From the IMG/VR virus record IMGVR_UViG_3300021376_000071, positions 1 to 56,120 of that record: DNA of 56,120 bases; one strand, given 5' to 3'. Of this stretch, positions 1 through 8,556 are shown piece after piece. The notes beneath the pieces were generated by a model. That model was not told the DNA's origin. It made no database searches and saw nothing but the letters and a program-made list of their open reading frames with translations. A program made the position numbers and the translations under genes. The first letter of the stretch is position 1. Every line of letters begins with the position of its first letter. This DNA is from a virus.

Positions 1-118
1 TTGTGTTGGTCAATTCACCAAGTCGGGCAATCGAGGTCTCCACGACCCCATCAGGACTAGATATGAGGGCGAGAGCGACGAGGGTACGGACTTGATGGTG
101 GGTTAGGTCAGTCAGCAT
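1..118 (-). CDS. Partial gene, winged-helix/HTH-like N-terminus
   Basis: The first 39 codons of a gene that runs off the left edge. It starts at an ATG overlapping the 3' end of the preceding gene by 11 bases. The visible protein begins MLTDLTHHQVRTLVALAL and continues with a short loop (SSPDGVV) and a second helix with IARLGELT. This helix-turn-helix-like pattern resembles the N-terminal winged helix of phage replication initiators and regulators. Function is inferred only from this pattern; the rest of the protein is outside the window. Confidence 0.6.
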   Translation of the reverse strand, partial: MLTDLTHHQVRTLVALALISSPDGVVETSIARLGELTNT

Positions 119-578
119 GGGGGCGACGATATTTGAACTTGCCCTCTTGGTTCACTTGGTCCATTACCATCTTATAGACGATGGCTGTGAGACTCTCTAC
201 GAAGTCCTCCAAGACCTCTGAGAGACGTTCTTCTAGCATCTCTGTCTCCGTGTCGATAAGTGCGAGACCATCTGAGATATCCCAAGACTCAATATTCCGC
301 TCTAGCAACGTGAGTACCGCGTCAAATGCTTCTTCTGAATCATCCCAAGCAAATGCTGCTATATCGCCCTTACTAATAGATACGAGAAGTTCGTCTAGTG
401 AACCGCCTTGAGTAACTGCTAATCCTCTTTGAGAGGCTGCAAGTATTACTTGGTCATGAGTTTCGTTTTCTTCCGCGATTGGTAAAACAACTTCTGTAAC
501 TGGTTTTTTGTCAAGAAGCATGCGAAGCCCCATAGTTACTTCTACATCGTCAGACGTTCCGATTACAAGCAGTTTCAT
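108..578 (-). CDS. Conserved-type phage protein of unknown function, Rossmann-like N-terminus
   Basis: A 156-aa acidic protein. It opens with a beta strand (MKLLVIGTSDD) followed by a helix, and later has GDIAAFAWDD, an alternating strand/helix arrangement reminiscent of nucleotide-binding Rossmann or SLOG-like folds, but no diagnostic motif is present. The C-terminal third is a long acidic helix. The start is an ATG overlapping the stop of the upstream membrane protein gene by one base (TAATG), so the two are probably co-translated. No family is confidently recognised. Confidence 0.75.
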   Translation of the reverse strand: MKLLVIGTSDDVEVTMGLRMLLDKKPVTEVVLPIAEENETHDQVILAASQRGLAVTQGGSLDELLVSISKGDIAAFAWDDSEEAFDAVLTLLERNIESWDISDGLALIDTETEMLEERLSEVLEDFVESLTAIVYKMVMDQVNQEGKFKYRRPHAD

Positions 579-829
579 TAAAACCTCCTGATTGGCTGTA
601 TTGTGGTTGGTTTATCAAGCATGGTTGTTACTGCTAACGATACAAATGCAATTGCGGGTGCTACAACCGCTAGGTCGTAATTGTTATACCCGATTAAATA
701 CGCAAGACCTGTAGCAAACGCTAAAGATATAAAACCTTTGACTTTACCTAAGTCAATAAAGGCTTCTATTGCGATTAGAAAGTATGAAGTGCCTAGAGAG
801 GCGATGGCTATGTCTATAAGAGTGGTCAT
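578..829 (-). CDS. Small three-helix membrane protein
   Basis: An 83-aa protein with three hydrophobic stretches (about residues 5-24, 33-47 and 53-70) and a basic C-terminus ending PIRRF, consistent with an inner-membrane protein. It lies downstream of the large tail gene and immediately upstream of the 156-aa gene. Its position outside the lysis cassette argues against a simple holin, though size and topology would allow one. Only weak SD sequence precedes the ATG. Confidence 0.7.
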   Translation of the reverse strand: MTTLIDIAIASLGTSYFLIAIEAFIDLGKVKGFISLAFATGLAYLIGYNNYDLAVVAPAIAFVSLAVTTMLDKPTTIQPIRRF

Positions 830-859
830 GGGCAGAGCCTACTACCACTTAGCCAAAAA

Positions 860-3076
860 CTAAATGACTGTTTCTGAGGTTCCTTCTAGACCCTTGTAGG
901 ACCTGACTCTGTACGGCATGTTGTACGGAATCCAATCTTTGAGCGTTAAAAAGACACGTGGCATCTTCTTTAGACGACTAGGGTAGTTGTAAGAGTAGGA
1001 AGCGTGGGCTGTTCCAGACCAGAAGACACCATAATCGGCTGGCAAAGACCCATCAAAATAATCCGTTGGATAGAACGTTTGTTCGGCTTGAGTGTTATCA
1101 ATCCAAACGCTTTGTCCTGTAAGAGTGGCTGTAAGGGTAAAGGTTAAGGTTATGTTTCCAAGAACAGAGAGTCCTTCTGGAATAAACAACGATACATAAT
1201 ATCTATCCCAATCCGTTGTAACAGATATTTGTTTGTTTACTACTTCTGTATCTGGGCCATCATCATCTGCTGCCGTAAGAGCCATATTCATAGTTGTGTT
1301 AGCAGACGCTTTTAAATAACAAGAGAAGGTGTAGTTATTACCCTCAGTTAGTTTGTACGTAGTTGGTGTTTTATTAAGTATTTTGGAAAGACTAAAGTTG
1401 TTTTGACCTGTCAATAACATTGAAAATGAACCAGGAAGTCCTGGAGGAACAACCCCTACACGAGATACTGAAGAGTTAGTCGTCCATCCAGTTGTGTTTG
1501 TTTCAAATGATGGATTTGAATTGATGTTTACTTTTTCACTGCTTAAGAATATATCTAAACCACGTGCTTCATCAAAGTTAGTAGCAGTTGCTTGTGGAGC
1601 AAACTGAACCATGTCAATGTTATAGGTGTTTTGAGTTGTAAATTTAAATCTAACTGTCGCATAAACTGCAGTAACAGGTGCTGTTAGGTTCATGAAGAAC
1701 CTTTGATAAACGCCTGTAGTTCCGTTGGTGGTTGCTTCTGTAACTACAGAACTAACTTGAGTACCTAAGTAATCATGCCAAGTTACATCGGCAATAACAG
1801 TTCCGTTAGAGGCAGATGCTGCGTAGTAACTGAACCTATATGCGGTTCCACCAACTACTGGAATACCCTTAGTTACAGGGTTATCTTTTCCAAGACTGAT
1901 GTGAGATACGTCAGATATCGTTCCTGTAACAGTTCCTTCGTTTACGTTTGCTCCTGTGTTTGCGTAAGTAAAAGTAGTTGGAGAAGGAACAGAATCAATG
2001 GTGTGAGTGCCATTAAAGTCAGGCACTGAAACGCTTCCTATAGTTACACTATCGTTAGGTATCAATCCATGAGCAGCAGAAGAAGTAATGGTTGCAACGT
2101 TATTTGCTCTTGCAATTTTACTAACGGCTCCAGCAGAAGTTATAAACTTTCCAGACCAAACAGTGTTGACTGCGTTTGTTCCTGTAGGTCCTGGTTTCGT
2201 ACTGTCTGCAGTAAGATTTCCATAAGTATTTGTCCAGCGTCCAATACCTTCAGTGAATGAAGAGTCTTGAACATCAAGCATGAGATTTGGGCTAACAGTT
2301 ACTACAGGGTCATAGTTAGATACGGCTTCAATGTAGTTCTGAATACCAAGCAAAGTGCCTTTGTTTTGATATAAATAGATGGCTTCACGAATTAACTTCT
2401 TTTGATTTCGATATGGGAGACCGCGTTCTGGATACAACCCAATATTGTTTTCTAAAGGGGGCAATAAAGACGGAGGGGTTTTACGTCTTCCAAAATTTGG
2501 TTTTACTAATTCTGCATAGGTAAGAATTTGGTCAAAGGTAAAACTAAAAGGCTTTAGAAAATTATAAACAAAACTGTTTACATCAGGGACACCTGTAGGG
2601 CTTTGTTCTGCACTGGTATAAACTTTAGGCAATATCTCAAATAACTTTTTTTGACTGCCACGGTCAGAAGGCATTAGTGCAGTTGCATATCCAGCAGGGG
2701 TCCACAAATTAGAATTAGTAAATAACCAGATTGTGTAATAAATAAATTGGCCTTGTGCAACTGGTAAATCATTTATCGTATAACTGTCTAAAAAGTTGTC
2801 TTCGCCATCGGTAAAACTATTGCGATTTACTAATCCATTTAAAGAACTAGTAGACGACTGCTCCCAAAGAATAACTCCGTCTTGTTCTGTTTCTGCAAAG
2901 TTGTCGTTGTTTCTAACCAAACGGATTTTGGTAAAGTCACCAGAAGGTGCGTTCCAACTTACGTATATTTTTCCATAGTCAACGGCAGAAGCCTCCATTG
3001 GCTCTGCGTTATAAACAAGGCGAGGAGGATTACCATAAACAGCACCGCGATATACCGCACCTAAATACTTTGCCAC
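860..3076 (-). CDS. Distal tail/baseplate protein with tail-protein-I-like domain and carbohydrate-binding-like modules
   Basis: 738 aa. Residues 1-130 resemble a fibronectin-III-like beta domain. Residues about 135-260 (KLFEILPKVYT through AIYLYQNKGTLLGI and YIEAVSNYDP) look like the P2 gpI-type tail protein domain that joins the baseplate wedge to fibres. The C-terminal two thirds are beta-rich jelly rolls of carbohydrate-binding-module type, the last starting near NPSFETNTTGW at about residue 520. A short fibre module of the type HGLIPNDSVTI is inserted near residue 335. Following the baseplate genes, it probably anchors or is a receptor-binding element at the tail tip. Domain calls are by eye. 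Confidence 0.8.
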   Translation of the reverse strand: MAKYLGAVYRGAVYGNPPRLVYNAEPMEASAVDYGKIYVSWNAPSGDFTKIRLVRNNDNFAETEQDGVILWEQSSTSSLNGLVNRNSFTDGEDNFLDSYTINDLPVAQGQFIYYTIWLFTNSNLWTPAGYATALMPSDRGSQKKLFEILPKVYTSAEQSPTGVPDVNSFVYNFLKPFSFTFDQILTYAELVKPNFGRRKTPPSLLPPLENNIGLYPERGLPYRNQKKLIREAIYLYQNKGTLLGIQNYIEAVSNYDPVVTVSPNLMLDVQDSSFTEGIGRWTNTYGNLTADSTKPGPTGTNAVNTVWSGKFITSAGAVSKIARANNVATITSSAAHGLIPNDSVTIGSVSVPDFNGTHTIDSVPSPTTFTYANTGANVNEGTVTGTISDVSHISLGKDNPVTKGIPVVGGTAYRFSYYAASASNGTVIADVTWHDYLGTQVSSVVTEATTNGTTGVYQRFFMNLTAPVTAVYATVRFKFTTQNTYNIDMVQFAPQATATNFDEARGLDIFLSSEKVNINSNPSFETNTTGWTTNSSVSRVGVVPPGLPGSFSMLLTGQNNFSLSKILNKTPTTYKLTEGNNYTFSCYLKASANTTMNMALTAADDDGPDTEVVNKQISVTTDWDRYYVSLFIPEGLSVLGNITLTFTLTATLTGQSVWIDNTQAEQTFYPTDYFDGSLPADYGVFWSGTAHASYSYNYPSRLKKMPRVFLTLKDWIPYNMPYRVRSYKGLEGTSETVI

Positions 3077-3103
3077 TTATTCACCTCGCTTAACTAATGA
3101 CTG

Positions 3104-3556
3104 TTAAGAAGTCAATTGAAATGCGTAATACGAAATCTTTAGTGGGAACCCTGTGCCTGAGTTACTGTTTGCGACAGCAACGTTCATATCTACTTCATAA
3201 CTAAAAGATGTTGTGCTTGTGCTTTTAATAGATACAAACCCATTAACACCTGTTGTTGGGTAAATAACAGTGGCTATTACGATAGGGATTTGAGTAAAAC
3301 GACCAGCATCAAAGTTCTTAGTTCCAATAATCAGTAGGTCACCTTGTGCAGATGTAGTTAAATTTACAGTCCCAATCTCCATTGCAAGCGGGATTTGAGC
3401 AGGACGAATAATTGGCGCATTAAAAGTATTTGTTCCAGCAAAGGTATTGTCATTTACTATACGGGCATATTGAGACAGGTCAGGATAAGCAACTGAGATA
3501 GATTCCCAGTCGGTTCCGTTCCATACTCGTGCTTCTCTATAAACTGTTGTTGGCAT
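3104..3556 (-). CDS. Short tail-fibre protein, lectin-like C-terminus
   Basis: 150 aa. The N-terminus contains RVWNGTDWESIS, a small module common at the start of phage fibre proteins. The C-terminal half (FTQIPIVIATVIYP then VSIKSTSTTSFSYEV) resembles six-stranded H-type-lectin folds found at phage fibre tips. It lies among tail-tip genes, so a receptor-contacting fibre is likely. The lectin assignment is tentative. Confidence 0.7.
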   Translation of the reverse strand: MPTTVYREARVWNGTDWESISVAYPDLSQYARIVNDNTFAGTNTFNAPIIRPAQIPLAMEIGTVNLTTSAQGDLLIIGTKNFDAGRFTQIPIVIATVIYPTTGVNGFVSIKSTSTTSFSYEVDMNVAVANSNSGTGFPLKISYYAFQLTS

Positions 3557-3558
3557 TT

Positions 3559-3762
3559 TTATCCTCTAGGAAGTCTAATGATTTTTTTGCCATCCCATTT
3601 ATCACCAGTTAGTGGGATATCTCCCATGTCAGGTGTATGTTCAACAATTGTTGGTTCGCTTGTTAATACTGCATTAAACCGTTCGTCAGTTCGTAATACA
3701 AAGACTATTTCTCCGTCAATTACGAAAAAAACAACGTTATTTGTTACGTATTCATCAGCCAT
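3559..3762 (-). CDS. Small tail-region protein, unknown function
   Basis: 67 aa from the ATG at 3762, which has a good ribosome-binding site (GGAG six bases upstream). An earlier in-frame start would add eight residues but lacks an SD. The sequence (NNVVFFVIDGEIVFVLRTDERF) is a compact beta hairpin-like protein typical of small ORFs in tail fibre operons of aquatic phages. Overlaps the upstream gene by 8 bases. Confidence 0.7.
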   Translation of the reverse strand: MADEYVTNNVVFFVIDGEIVFVLRTDERFNAVLTSEPTIVEHTPDMGDIPLTGDKWDGKKIIRLPRG

Positions 3763-4048
3763 TTGATTCTCCTTCGTTAGTTCCAACTGTAACAGCCTCC
3801 CACTTACCTACGGGACATGAAGCGTGAGGTAATTTGCATTTTTCTTTCATAAAACACCCACATTGTTTACAGGTAGTAGTCAACTTGATTAAGTGCTCAC
3901 AGTTAAGGCATAGGTCAAGGCGTTTGTTATACGTCTCATCATCAACACGACCAATTTTTGGATTGATAAGGTCCCAAGGACGTACTGAGTCTCCTGGTTG
4001 TTTCTCTTTCCAAATGTCCCAAGGTCTTTTCTTTGGTTGGCTTGTCAT
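3755..4048 (-). CDS. Small Cys-rich putative zinc-binding phage protein
   Basis: 97 aa. It carries CLNCEH, then CKQCGCFMKEKCKLP, then CPVGKW, a four-to-six cysteine pattern that resembles small zinc-binding phage proteins (DUF6171-like; assignment from memory). The N-terminus is Trp- and Pro-rich (RPWDIW, RPWDLI). Such genes often lie beside tail fibre genes. A structural zinc is likely; the role is unknown. Overlaps its upstream neighbour by 4 bases (ATGA type). Confidence 0.75.
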   Translation of the reverse strand: MTSQPKKRPWDIWKEKQPGDSVRPWDLINPKIGRVDDETYNKRLDLCLNCEHLIKLTTTCKQCGCFMKEKCKLPHASCPVGKWEAVTVGTNEGESNG

Positions 4049-5385
4049 GCTTCGTACACCTTTACCTCTACTGAGCCGATATTGCGACCATCTTCATAGT
4101 TGCTTGGAGCACCAAGTATGCCATAAGCAGTTGCTGCAGAGGTGCTGGCTACAGTTACATTTGTCCCAACTTGTTGTGTGTAAGCGGTGTCTTTAAAGGC
4201 TCTAATAGTTATTGAGTTGGCTGTTTTTGTTGCGGTCAAGGCGTTCCAACGTTCAGTAACCTGGGTATCAGAGATAACAGAAAGGTTACCTCCTTGTTTT
4301 CTAACTACTCGAATGTAAAAGAGGTCGTTGTAAGCGGTTTCTAACCTATCCACTTCGCAAACAAATCGAGTTCCAGACTGGCAGCAACTATAGTAAGGAA
4401 CCTGTTGATATCCAGTAGAGCAGGTAGAAGGGGTTGTTGTACATACTTCTTGGACTGCAGTTCCTGTACATACAGTTTGACATACTCCTGGAATAGTGAT
4501 TGGACATTCGCACACACAAATTGTGCTTCCTGCTGAGGTAGTACATTCGCCTGGAATTGTGCGAGTACAAGTGTCTCTATCGCAGCAAACAGTTGTGTAT
4601 GTAGTAACACAATTTTGTCTTGGAAAACAACGTGTTATACCGTCTTCTCTTACACATTGAGTATCTGTAGTACATGAAACAGTAGGGGTAGAGCATCGTC
4701 TAATACAGCAGTTATAGGACTCTGTTCTATCAGGTGCACAAGTGGTTACTCCTGGAACGTAATAACAGTTAGTACAAAACGGTGCTGAATTACAACCAAC
4801 CGTGGACTCACTACACACTTGACTACATCCAGTTTGAACGGTCTGGTTTACGCATGTTGTTGTTCCTGGTGTTTCAGTTCCAAAACAAACTGTGTTGTAA
4901 CCTGCTGGTTCCGTACAGTTTGCAATGCAGTAACTTTCATTACGACCAGAAACGCAAACAGAGTATTGATAAGAGGTTCGATTGTAATAGGGATACACAG
5001 CCCACCAGTTGTTAGTGTCTGTGTAGTTAAATACAAATCCCATACCTGGAGATAATTCGTTTGCTTTTGCAATAAAATCATAAAACCCAAGGTCTATTAC
5101 TGCTAATGGGTAGTCTGTTTTTGCACCTGTGGTATTAGCAAATCCGTTGTTAATTCGCCATTGACTAGAAATTATGCTCCAGGCTTGTCCTGTTTCAGCA
5201 GTTCCTAAACTGCTTGTAGTATCGGCTCTTGAGAAGGTGTCTTTTAAATCGGCAGCCCAAAACTGTCGCCATTGCCCATCAACTTTTACATAACCAAATG
5301 CGGCTTTTTTCCAACCACCATTAACCTTTGAAAAAAGGCCAGTCCCTGCTTTAAAGTTATTACTTACCTTAGAACCAATAGCCAT
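4045..5385 (-). CDS. Cysteine-rich tail-fibre/adhesin protein
   Basis: 446 aa. Residues 1-50 (SKVNGGWKKAAFGYVKVDG) are a fibre-type lead-in, and residues about 50-140 and 345-446 together resemble a concanavalin/laminin-G jelly roll (DTFSRADTT, GMGFVFNYTDTNNWWAVY, then YIRVVRKQGG). Between them, about residues 143-345 hold about 32 cysteines in short CC, CxC and Cx(3-6)C spacings with many Thr. This insert is very unlike the neighbouring proteins and suggests a disulfide-stapled, extracellular surface knob. Position between baseplate and tail-tip genes suggests a virion adhesin. No signal peptide. Confidence 0.75.
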   Translation of the reverse strand: MAIGSKVSNNFKAGTGLFSKVNGGWKKAAFGYVKVDGQWRQFWAADLKDTFSRADTTSSLGTAETGQAWSIISSQWRINNGFANTTGAKTDYPLAVIDLGFYDFIAKANELSPGMGFVFNYTDTNNWWAVYPYYNRTSYQYSVCVSGRNESYCIANCTEPAGYNTVCFGTETPGTTTCVNQTVQTGCSQVCSESTVGCNSAPFCTNCYYVPGVTTCAPDRTESYNCCIRRCSTPTVSCTTDTQCVREDGITRCFPRQNCVTTYTTVCCDRDTCTRTIPGECTTSAGSTICVCECPITIPGVCQTVCTGTAVQEVCTTTPSTCSTGYQQVPYYSCCQSGTRFVCEVDRLETAYNDLFYIRVVRKQGGNLSVISDTQVTERWNALTATKTANSITIRAFKDTAYTQQVGTNVTVASTSAATAYGILGAPSNYEDGRNIGSVEVKVYEA

Positions 5386-5394
5386 TTAGGTTCC

Positions 5395-6060
5395 TTAAGC
5401 GAGGTACTTAATCCAGATATCTCCGTTATTACCACCCGTTGGGTCTGATGTAGACACCGTGATGTTACGAAGACGAGATGACAATGCTTGGTCGCCTGTA
5501 AGTGTTCCTCCTGTAATTTGGATGGTTGTATCTGCTGAAAGAACTGCTGGAATTGAATCTGAGTCAATCCATACAGTTCCTTGAGGAAGTGCTAAAGCCG
5601 CACCATCTGGCTGAGAGTCAGACCAAATGATTGGTTTAATCTCTTGGTTATTTACGTAAATTCGTCCCTGGTTATCAACTTTAGACATAGTTGTTCCACC
5701 AGAGTTTTTGAACTGAACAAGGTCAGCACTTTGGCTTGTAAAACCTTGCACTACTAAAGGAACGCTTGCTGCGTTTGCTGGTTGAAGGGTTCCGCCTGTG
5801 TACTTGAAGTACTGGTTGTGAACATCTCCCTTGATACCTTTTTCAATATTGGCAATACGAGCAGATAAGGTTGAAAATGTAGTAGTAGTGTCATCAAAAG
5901 AACCAACATATCCACCAGAAACGTTAGGGCTAACACCTACTACTGCTTGTGTAGAAGTTACTTCATCTTGCAGAGAGTTAATGTGTTCGGCAAGAATAAT
6001 ATCGGTGAAGTCCGTCTTATTGACGAACGACTTCACGCCTGAGGGATAAACAGCGGGCAT
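5395..6060 (-). CDS. Tail-fibre/spike protein
   Basis: 221 aa. The N-terminus (VKSFVNKTDFTDIILAEHIN) is a pattern seen at the start of fibre proteins that attach near the baseplate. The middle has a phage-typical intramolecular module (QGFTSQSADLVQFKNSGG) that usually forms trimeric beta helices, and the C-terminus ends with GDIWIKYLA, a small capping motif also present in fibre proteins elsewhere in this window (GDIWIKTD in the 439-aa protein). AGGAG lies before the ATG. Confidence 0.75.
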   Translation of the reverse strand: MPAVYPSGVKSFVNKTDFTDIILAEHINSLQDEVTSTQAVVGVSPNVSGGYVGSFDDTTTTFSTLSARIANIEKGIKGDVHNQYFKYTGGTLQPANAASVPLVVQGFTSQSADLVQFKNSGGTTMSKVDNQGRIYVNNQEIKPIIWSDSQPDGAALALPQGTVWIDSDSIPAVLSADTTIQITGGTLTGDQALSSRLRNITVSTSDPTGGNNGDIWIKYLA

Positions 6061-6131
6061 TTGGGTCTCCTAACTTGGTTCTATTGTCTCTGGTAAATAG
6101 GGGTTTTAGGGGCTTAACAGGGTAGTAATGA

Positions 6132-6617
6132 TTATGGATGGCTATGGCTAATACTTGCTTTTTGAGTTATTTGAGATTCTAAAGCAACAATGCGTGTTTG
6201 GTGGTCTTTTAAAGCAGCAGCCATGGCTAGTAAGGTAGCAATAAGGTCAATTTCTGTAGTTCCATTTACAGTACTTTCTGTTTTAAAATATGGAGTTAAT
6301 CCTGTTAAAGAAACAGAGTCTGACAAAACTTTTACGTTTACACGTTTTCCTTTTTTGGGTTTTCCAAAGACACCTGCCCATACTGGATAAGCGGGGTCTC
6401 CACCCTCAAAAACAATCCAGACACCTTCACCAACGTCAGGAACTTGAGTTTTAAGACTTGACGTTTCTAAAGGCCATGCCCAATTGGTAGTAATGCCATC
6501 ACTGAGCATAGGTATTTGAACTTTAATTCTTCTATGTCCTTCTGGGTCTTTGTTATTTACAACAATGCCTCTATAAGTTCCGTAGAACTTTATAGAGTCG
6601 CTTATATTTAACGGCAT
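6132..6617 (-). CDS. Baseplate protein with gp5/gpV-like OB fold
   Basis: 161 aa. Residues about 8-100 (YRGIVVNNKDPEGHRRIKVQIP, then WVIFEGGDPAYPVWAGVF read as VWIVFEGGDPAYPVWAGV) match the oligonucleotide-binding-fold domain at the base of the central puncturing device (T4 gp5 N-terminus, P2 gpV, VgrG). The C-terminus is a helix plus SHSHP, with no lysozyme or long spike, so a separate tip protein would be expected. It lies directly downstream of baseplate J, with the two genes sharing one base. Confidence 0.85.
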   Translation of the reverse strand: MPLNISDSIKFYGTYRGIVVNNKDPEGHRRIKVQIPMLSDGITTNWAWPLETSSLKTQVPDVGEGVWIVFEGGDPAYPVWAGVFGKPKKGKRVNVKVLSDSVSLTGLTPYFKTESTVNGTTEIDLIATLLAMAAALKDHQTRIVALESQITQKASISHSHP

Positions 6618-8155
6618 TAAATAGCCTCAAGTAAGATATCTGGTTCAGCAAATGTAAGGACTTCATTGTTTAAGGCTTGAATTTGAGAAAGGCTTGGAGT
6701 TCCACCGCTTTTGTATAAGAACTGAATTTTTGCACGTGTAATACCAGGGATATTTTGAATAACAAACTCAACATCTTGAGCAGTAATTAACTCTCCAAAT
6801 TCAACATAGTTATAACTAAAGTTGTTTACTATTGCGGACCTTAAATTATTTTCAGCAACTGCTTGTGTATAAACAGAGTCGCGTGTGTATTGAATGTTCA
6901 TAGTTACTGGAACATAGGTAGGCTGTGTATAAGTAACGGTTACCCCAGCAAGAGTTCTATCAGCCAAAAACGACGTAACGCTGTCTCTCATGCTTGTCCA
7001 TTCAGATGTAGGAGTACCAGAAGATAAGCCTGGTGTTGCATCTCCGTCGTTGTCATCACGCTCTGGTGCAATGTAAAGAGTTACTGAGGTGTAGCCACTA
7101 GAAACAGCCTTTGCTTTACCGCAGTTATCTACAGATAAAGCCAGGTTTTCATAATCGTCTAGGGTTATTGCACGTCCTAATGTTCTTAAGAACTTCGGAG
7201 CATTTCTACGTATTGAATCATCAGACTCTGGGTCTGAACCACCAGTTCCCACAGAAGTATTAGCAACGTCAATAACTCCAGCAATTGCCGTTATTTGAGA
7301 TTCTGATAATCCTGGGATATAGGCTAAGGTATCAATAGTGTTTTGAGAAACATTGCCGAGTAGCCCTCCACCTGCAGTATAGACCGCTTTAACTGTTGCA
7401 TGAATAGTTGGGATGGCTCCTGAAACACCGTCTCCAAATAAAACAAATATTTTATTATCTTTATCAAAACGCGTTGTAAAAACAGCGTCGTTAGGACCGA
7501 AGTCAATTAGGTGTTGAACTTTTGTCCATTTTTTAAAGGTGTTTCCGCTTTCTACGTAAACCTCAATACTGTCAGAAACAACTGGGTCATCATCTAAGTT
7601 AAAGGTTTGGTCAGCCGTTCCATCAGAGTCGCCAAGGTCTACTCCGTAGATGCTTCCTGCTTCAACAGTGTTGTAAGCACCCTCTTCACTAAGAATTAAG
7701 ACCTCTCCCCGTGTACTGCCTACTGCTGCTGGAACAGTGGCATTTGCAAGGGTTGAAAATGTAACGGTTTGAACAGAAGTTTCTCCAATTACTTCTCCAG
7801 TAACACGAGTACCAGCAGGAAGGACTATCTGAGTTCCTGAGTTGTTATAGAAAGTAATAAAGCATGTTGCGTTTTTATAACCAGTTGGGGTGTAACCGTA
7901 AGTCTCTGCTAAAGCCAAAATAGTATCGCGTTGAGTTGCGGTTGCAATAAACTGCTCGTTAGCAACACGGTCAATGTAATAACTAGCAATGTCTCCCATG
8001 TAAGCAAAGGCTTCAATTAACGCTAGACCAAAGTCAGATTGGTCATTACCCGACCACTCAGGGATGTTCTTTTTAACGCGAGCAATTAACTCTTCACGAA
8101 TCGCGAAAAAGTCTCGGTTTGTGTAATCAACCGTTACTGGTGTGTCTTCAGCCAT
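6617..8155 (-). CDS. Baseplate wedge protein, baseplate J family
   Basis: 512 aa. The N-terminus (VDYTNRDFFAIREELIARV, ALIEAFAYMGDIASYYIDR) and the centre (GTGGSDPESDDSIRRNAPKF and GRAITLDDYENLAL) are characteristic of baseplate J/T4 gp6-type wedge proteins; the C-terminus has FVIQNIPGITRAKIQFLY. It forms the baseplate ring that opens on contraction. Its stop and the start of the OB-fold gene share a base, and it is preceded by the gp25 gene, the usual order in contractile tails. Confidence 0.93.
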   Translation of the reverse strand: MAEDTPVTVDYTNRDFFAIREELIARVKKNIPEWSGNDQSDFGLALIEAFAYMGDIASYYIDRVANEQFIATATQRDTILALAETYGYTPTGYKNATCFITFYNNSGTQIVLPAGTRVTGEVIGETSVQTVTFSTLANATVPAAVGSTRGEVLILSEEGAYNTVEAGSIYGVDLGDSDGTADQTFNLDDDPVVSDSIEVYVESGNTFKKWTKVQHLIDFGPNDAVFTTRFDKDNKIFVLFGDGVSGAIPTIHATVKAVYTAGGGLLGNVSQNTIDTLAYIPGLSESQITAIAGVIDVANTSVGTGGSDPESDDSIRRNAPKFLRTLGRAITLDDYENLALSVDNCGKAKAVSSGYTSVTLYIAPERDDNDGDATPGLSSGTPTSEWTSMRDSVTSFLADRTLAGVTVTYTQPTYVPVTMNIQYTRDSVYTQAVAENNLRSAIVNNFSYNYVEFGELITAQDVEFVIQNIPGITRAKIQFLYKSGGTPSLSQIQALNNEVLTFAEPDILLEAI

Positions 8156-8556
8156 TATAAGTTCTCCTGTGCTGGTGGGTTTTTTCCACCAATAGCGGTA
8201 AGTGCTACGGCAGTTTTTTGAACTTCCTTATTAGGCAAACTGTAAACAATATCCACCACGATTGTTCCGTTTTCCACGTTTTCTTCAATTATAGACTCAA
8301 TATAAGTAAGATTTGGCAGTAAATTGATAAATGCTTCCTGTATTTCAACATCTATTTGCTGAAATGCTGAATCTGTGCCTTTAAATAAAGCAGCCGAAAT
8401 GGTTGTTCCATATTCTGGGAACATCACTCTTTCACTCTGCAAGGTCCCAATTGCAGACAAAACTCTGTCGGCCCAAATTTTTGACTGTAATTGAGTGGCT
8501 TGAATAGTCCCGTAAGGACTTAAGGACATAGGTAAACTGATTGCACGTTCTGCCAT
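8155..8556 (-). CDS. Baseplate wedge protein, gp25-like
   Basis: 133 aa from the ATG that overlaps the stop of the hub gene as TAATG; a start four codons earlier is possible. The motif pattern (RVLSAIGTLQSERVMFPEYG, then QIDVEIQEAFINLLP and IVVDIVYSLP) fits the gp25/lysozyme-like wedge family that bridges sheath and baseplate. Its position between the hub and baseplate J is the standard arrangement. Confidence 0.9.
   Translation of the reverse strand: MAERAISLPMSLSPYGTIQATQLQSKIWADRVLSAIGTLQSERVMFPEYGTTISAALFKGTDSAFQQIDVEIQEAFINLLPNLTYIESIIEENVENGTIVVDIVYSLPNKEVQKTAVALTAIGGKNPPAQENL

Noticed and set aside
3559-3786. Earlier start for the small tail-region gene
   Set aside because: The ATG at 3762 has a proper GGAG site; the earlier one does not.
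4341-5090. Several ORFs on both strands within the Cys-rich fibre gene
   Set aside because: All lie inside a well-supported frame flanked by coupled tail genes and have no family pattern.
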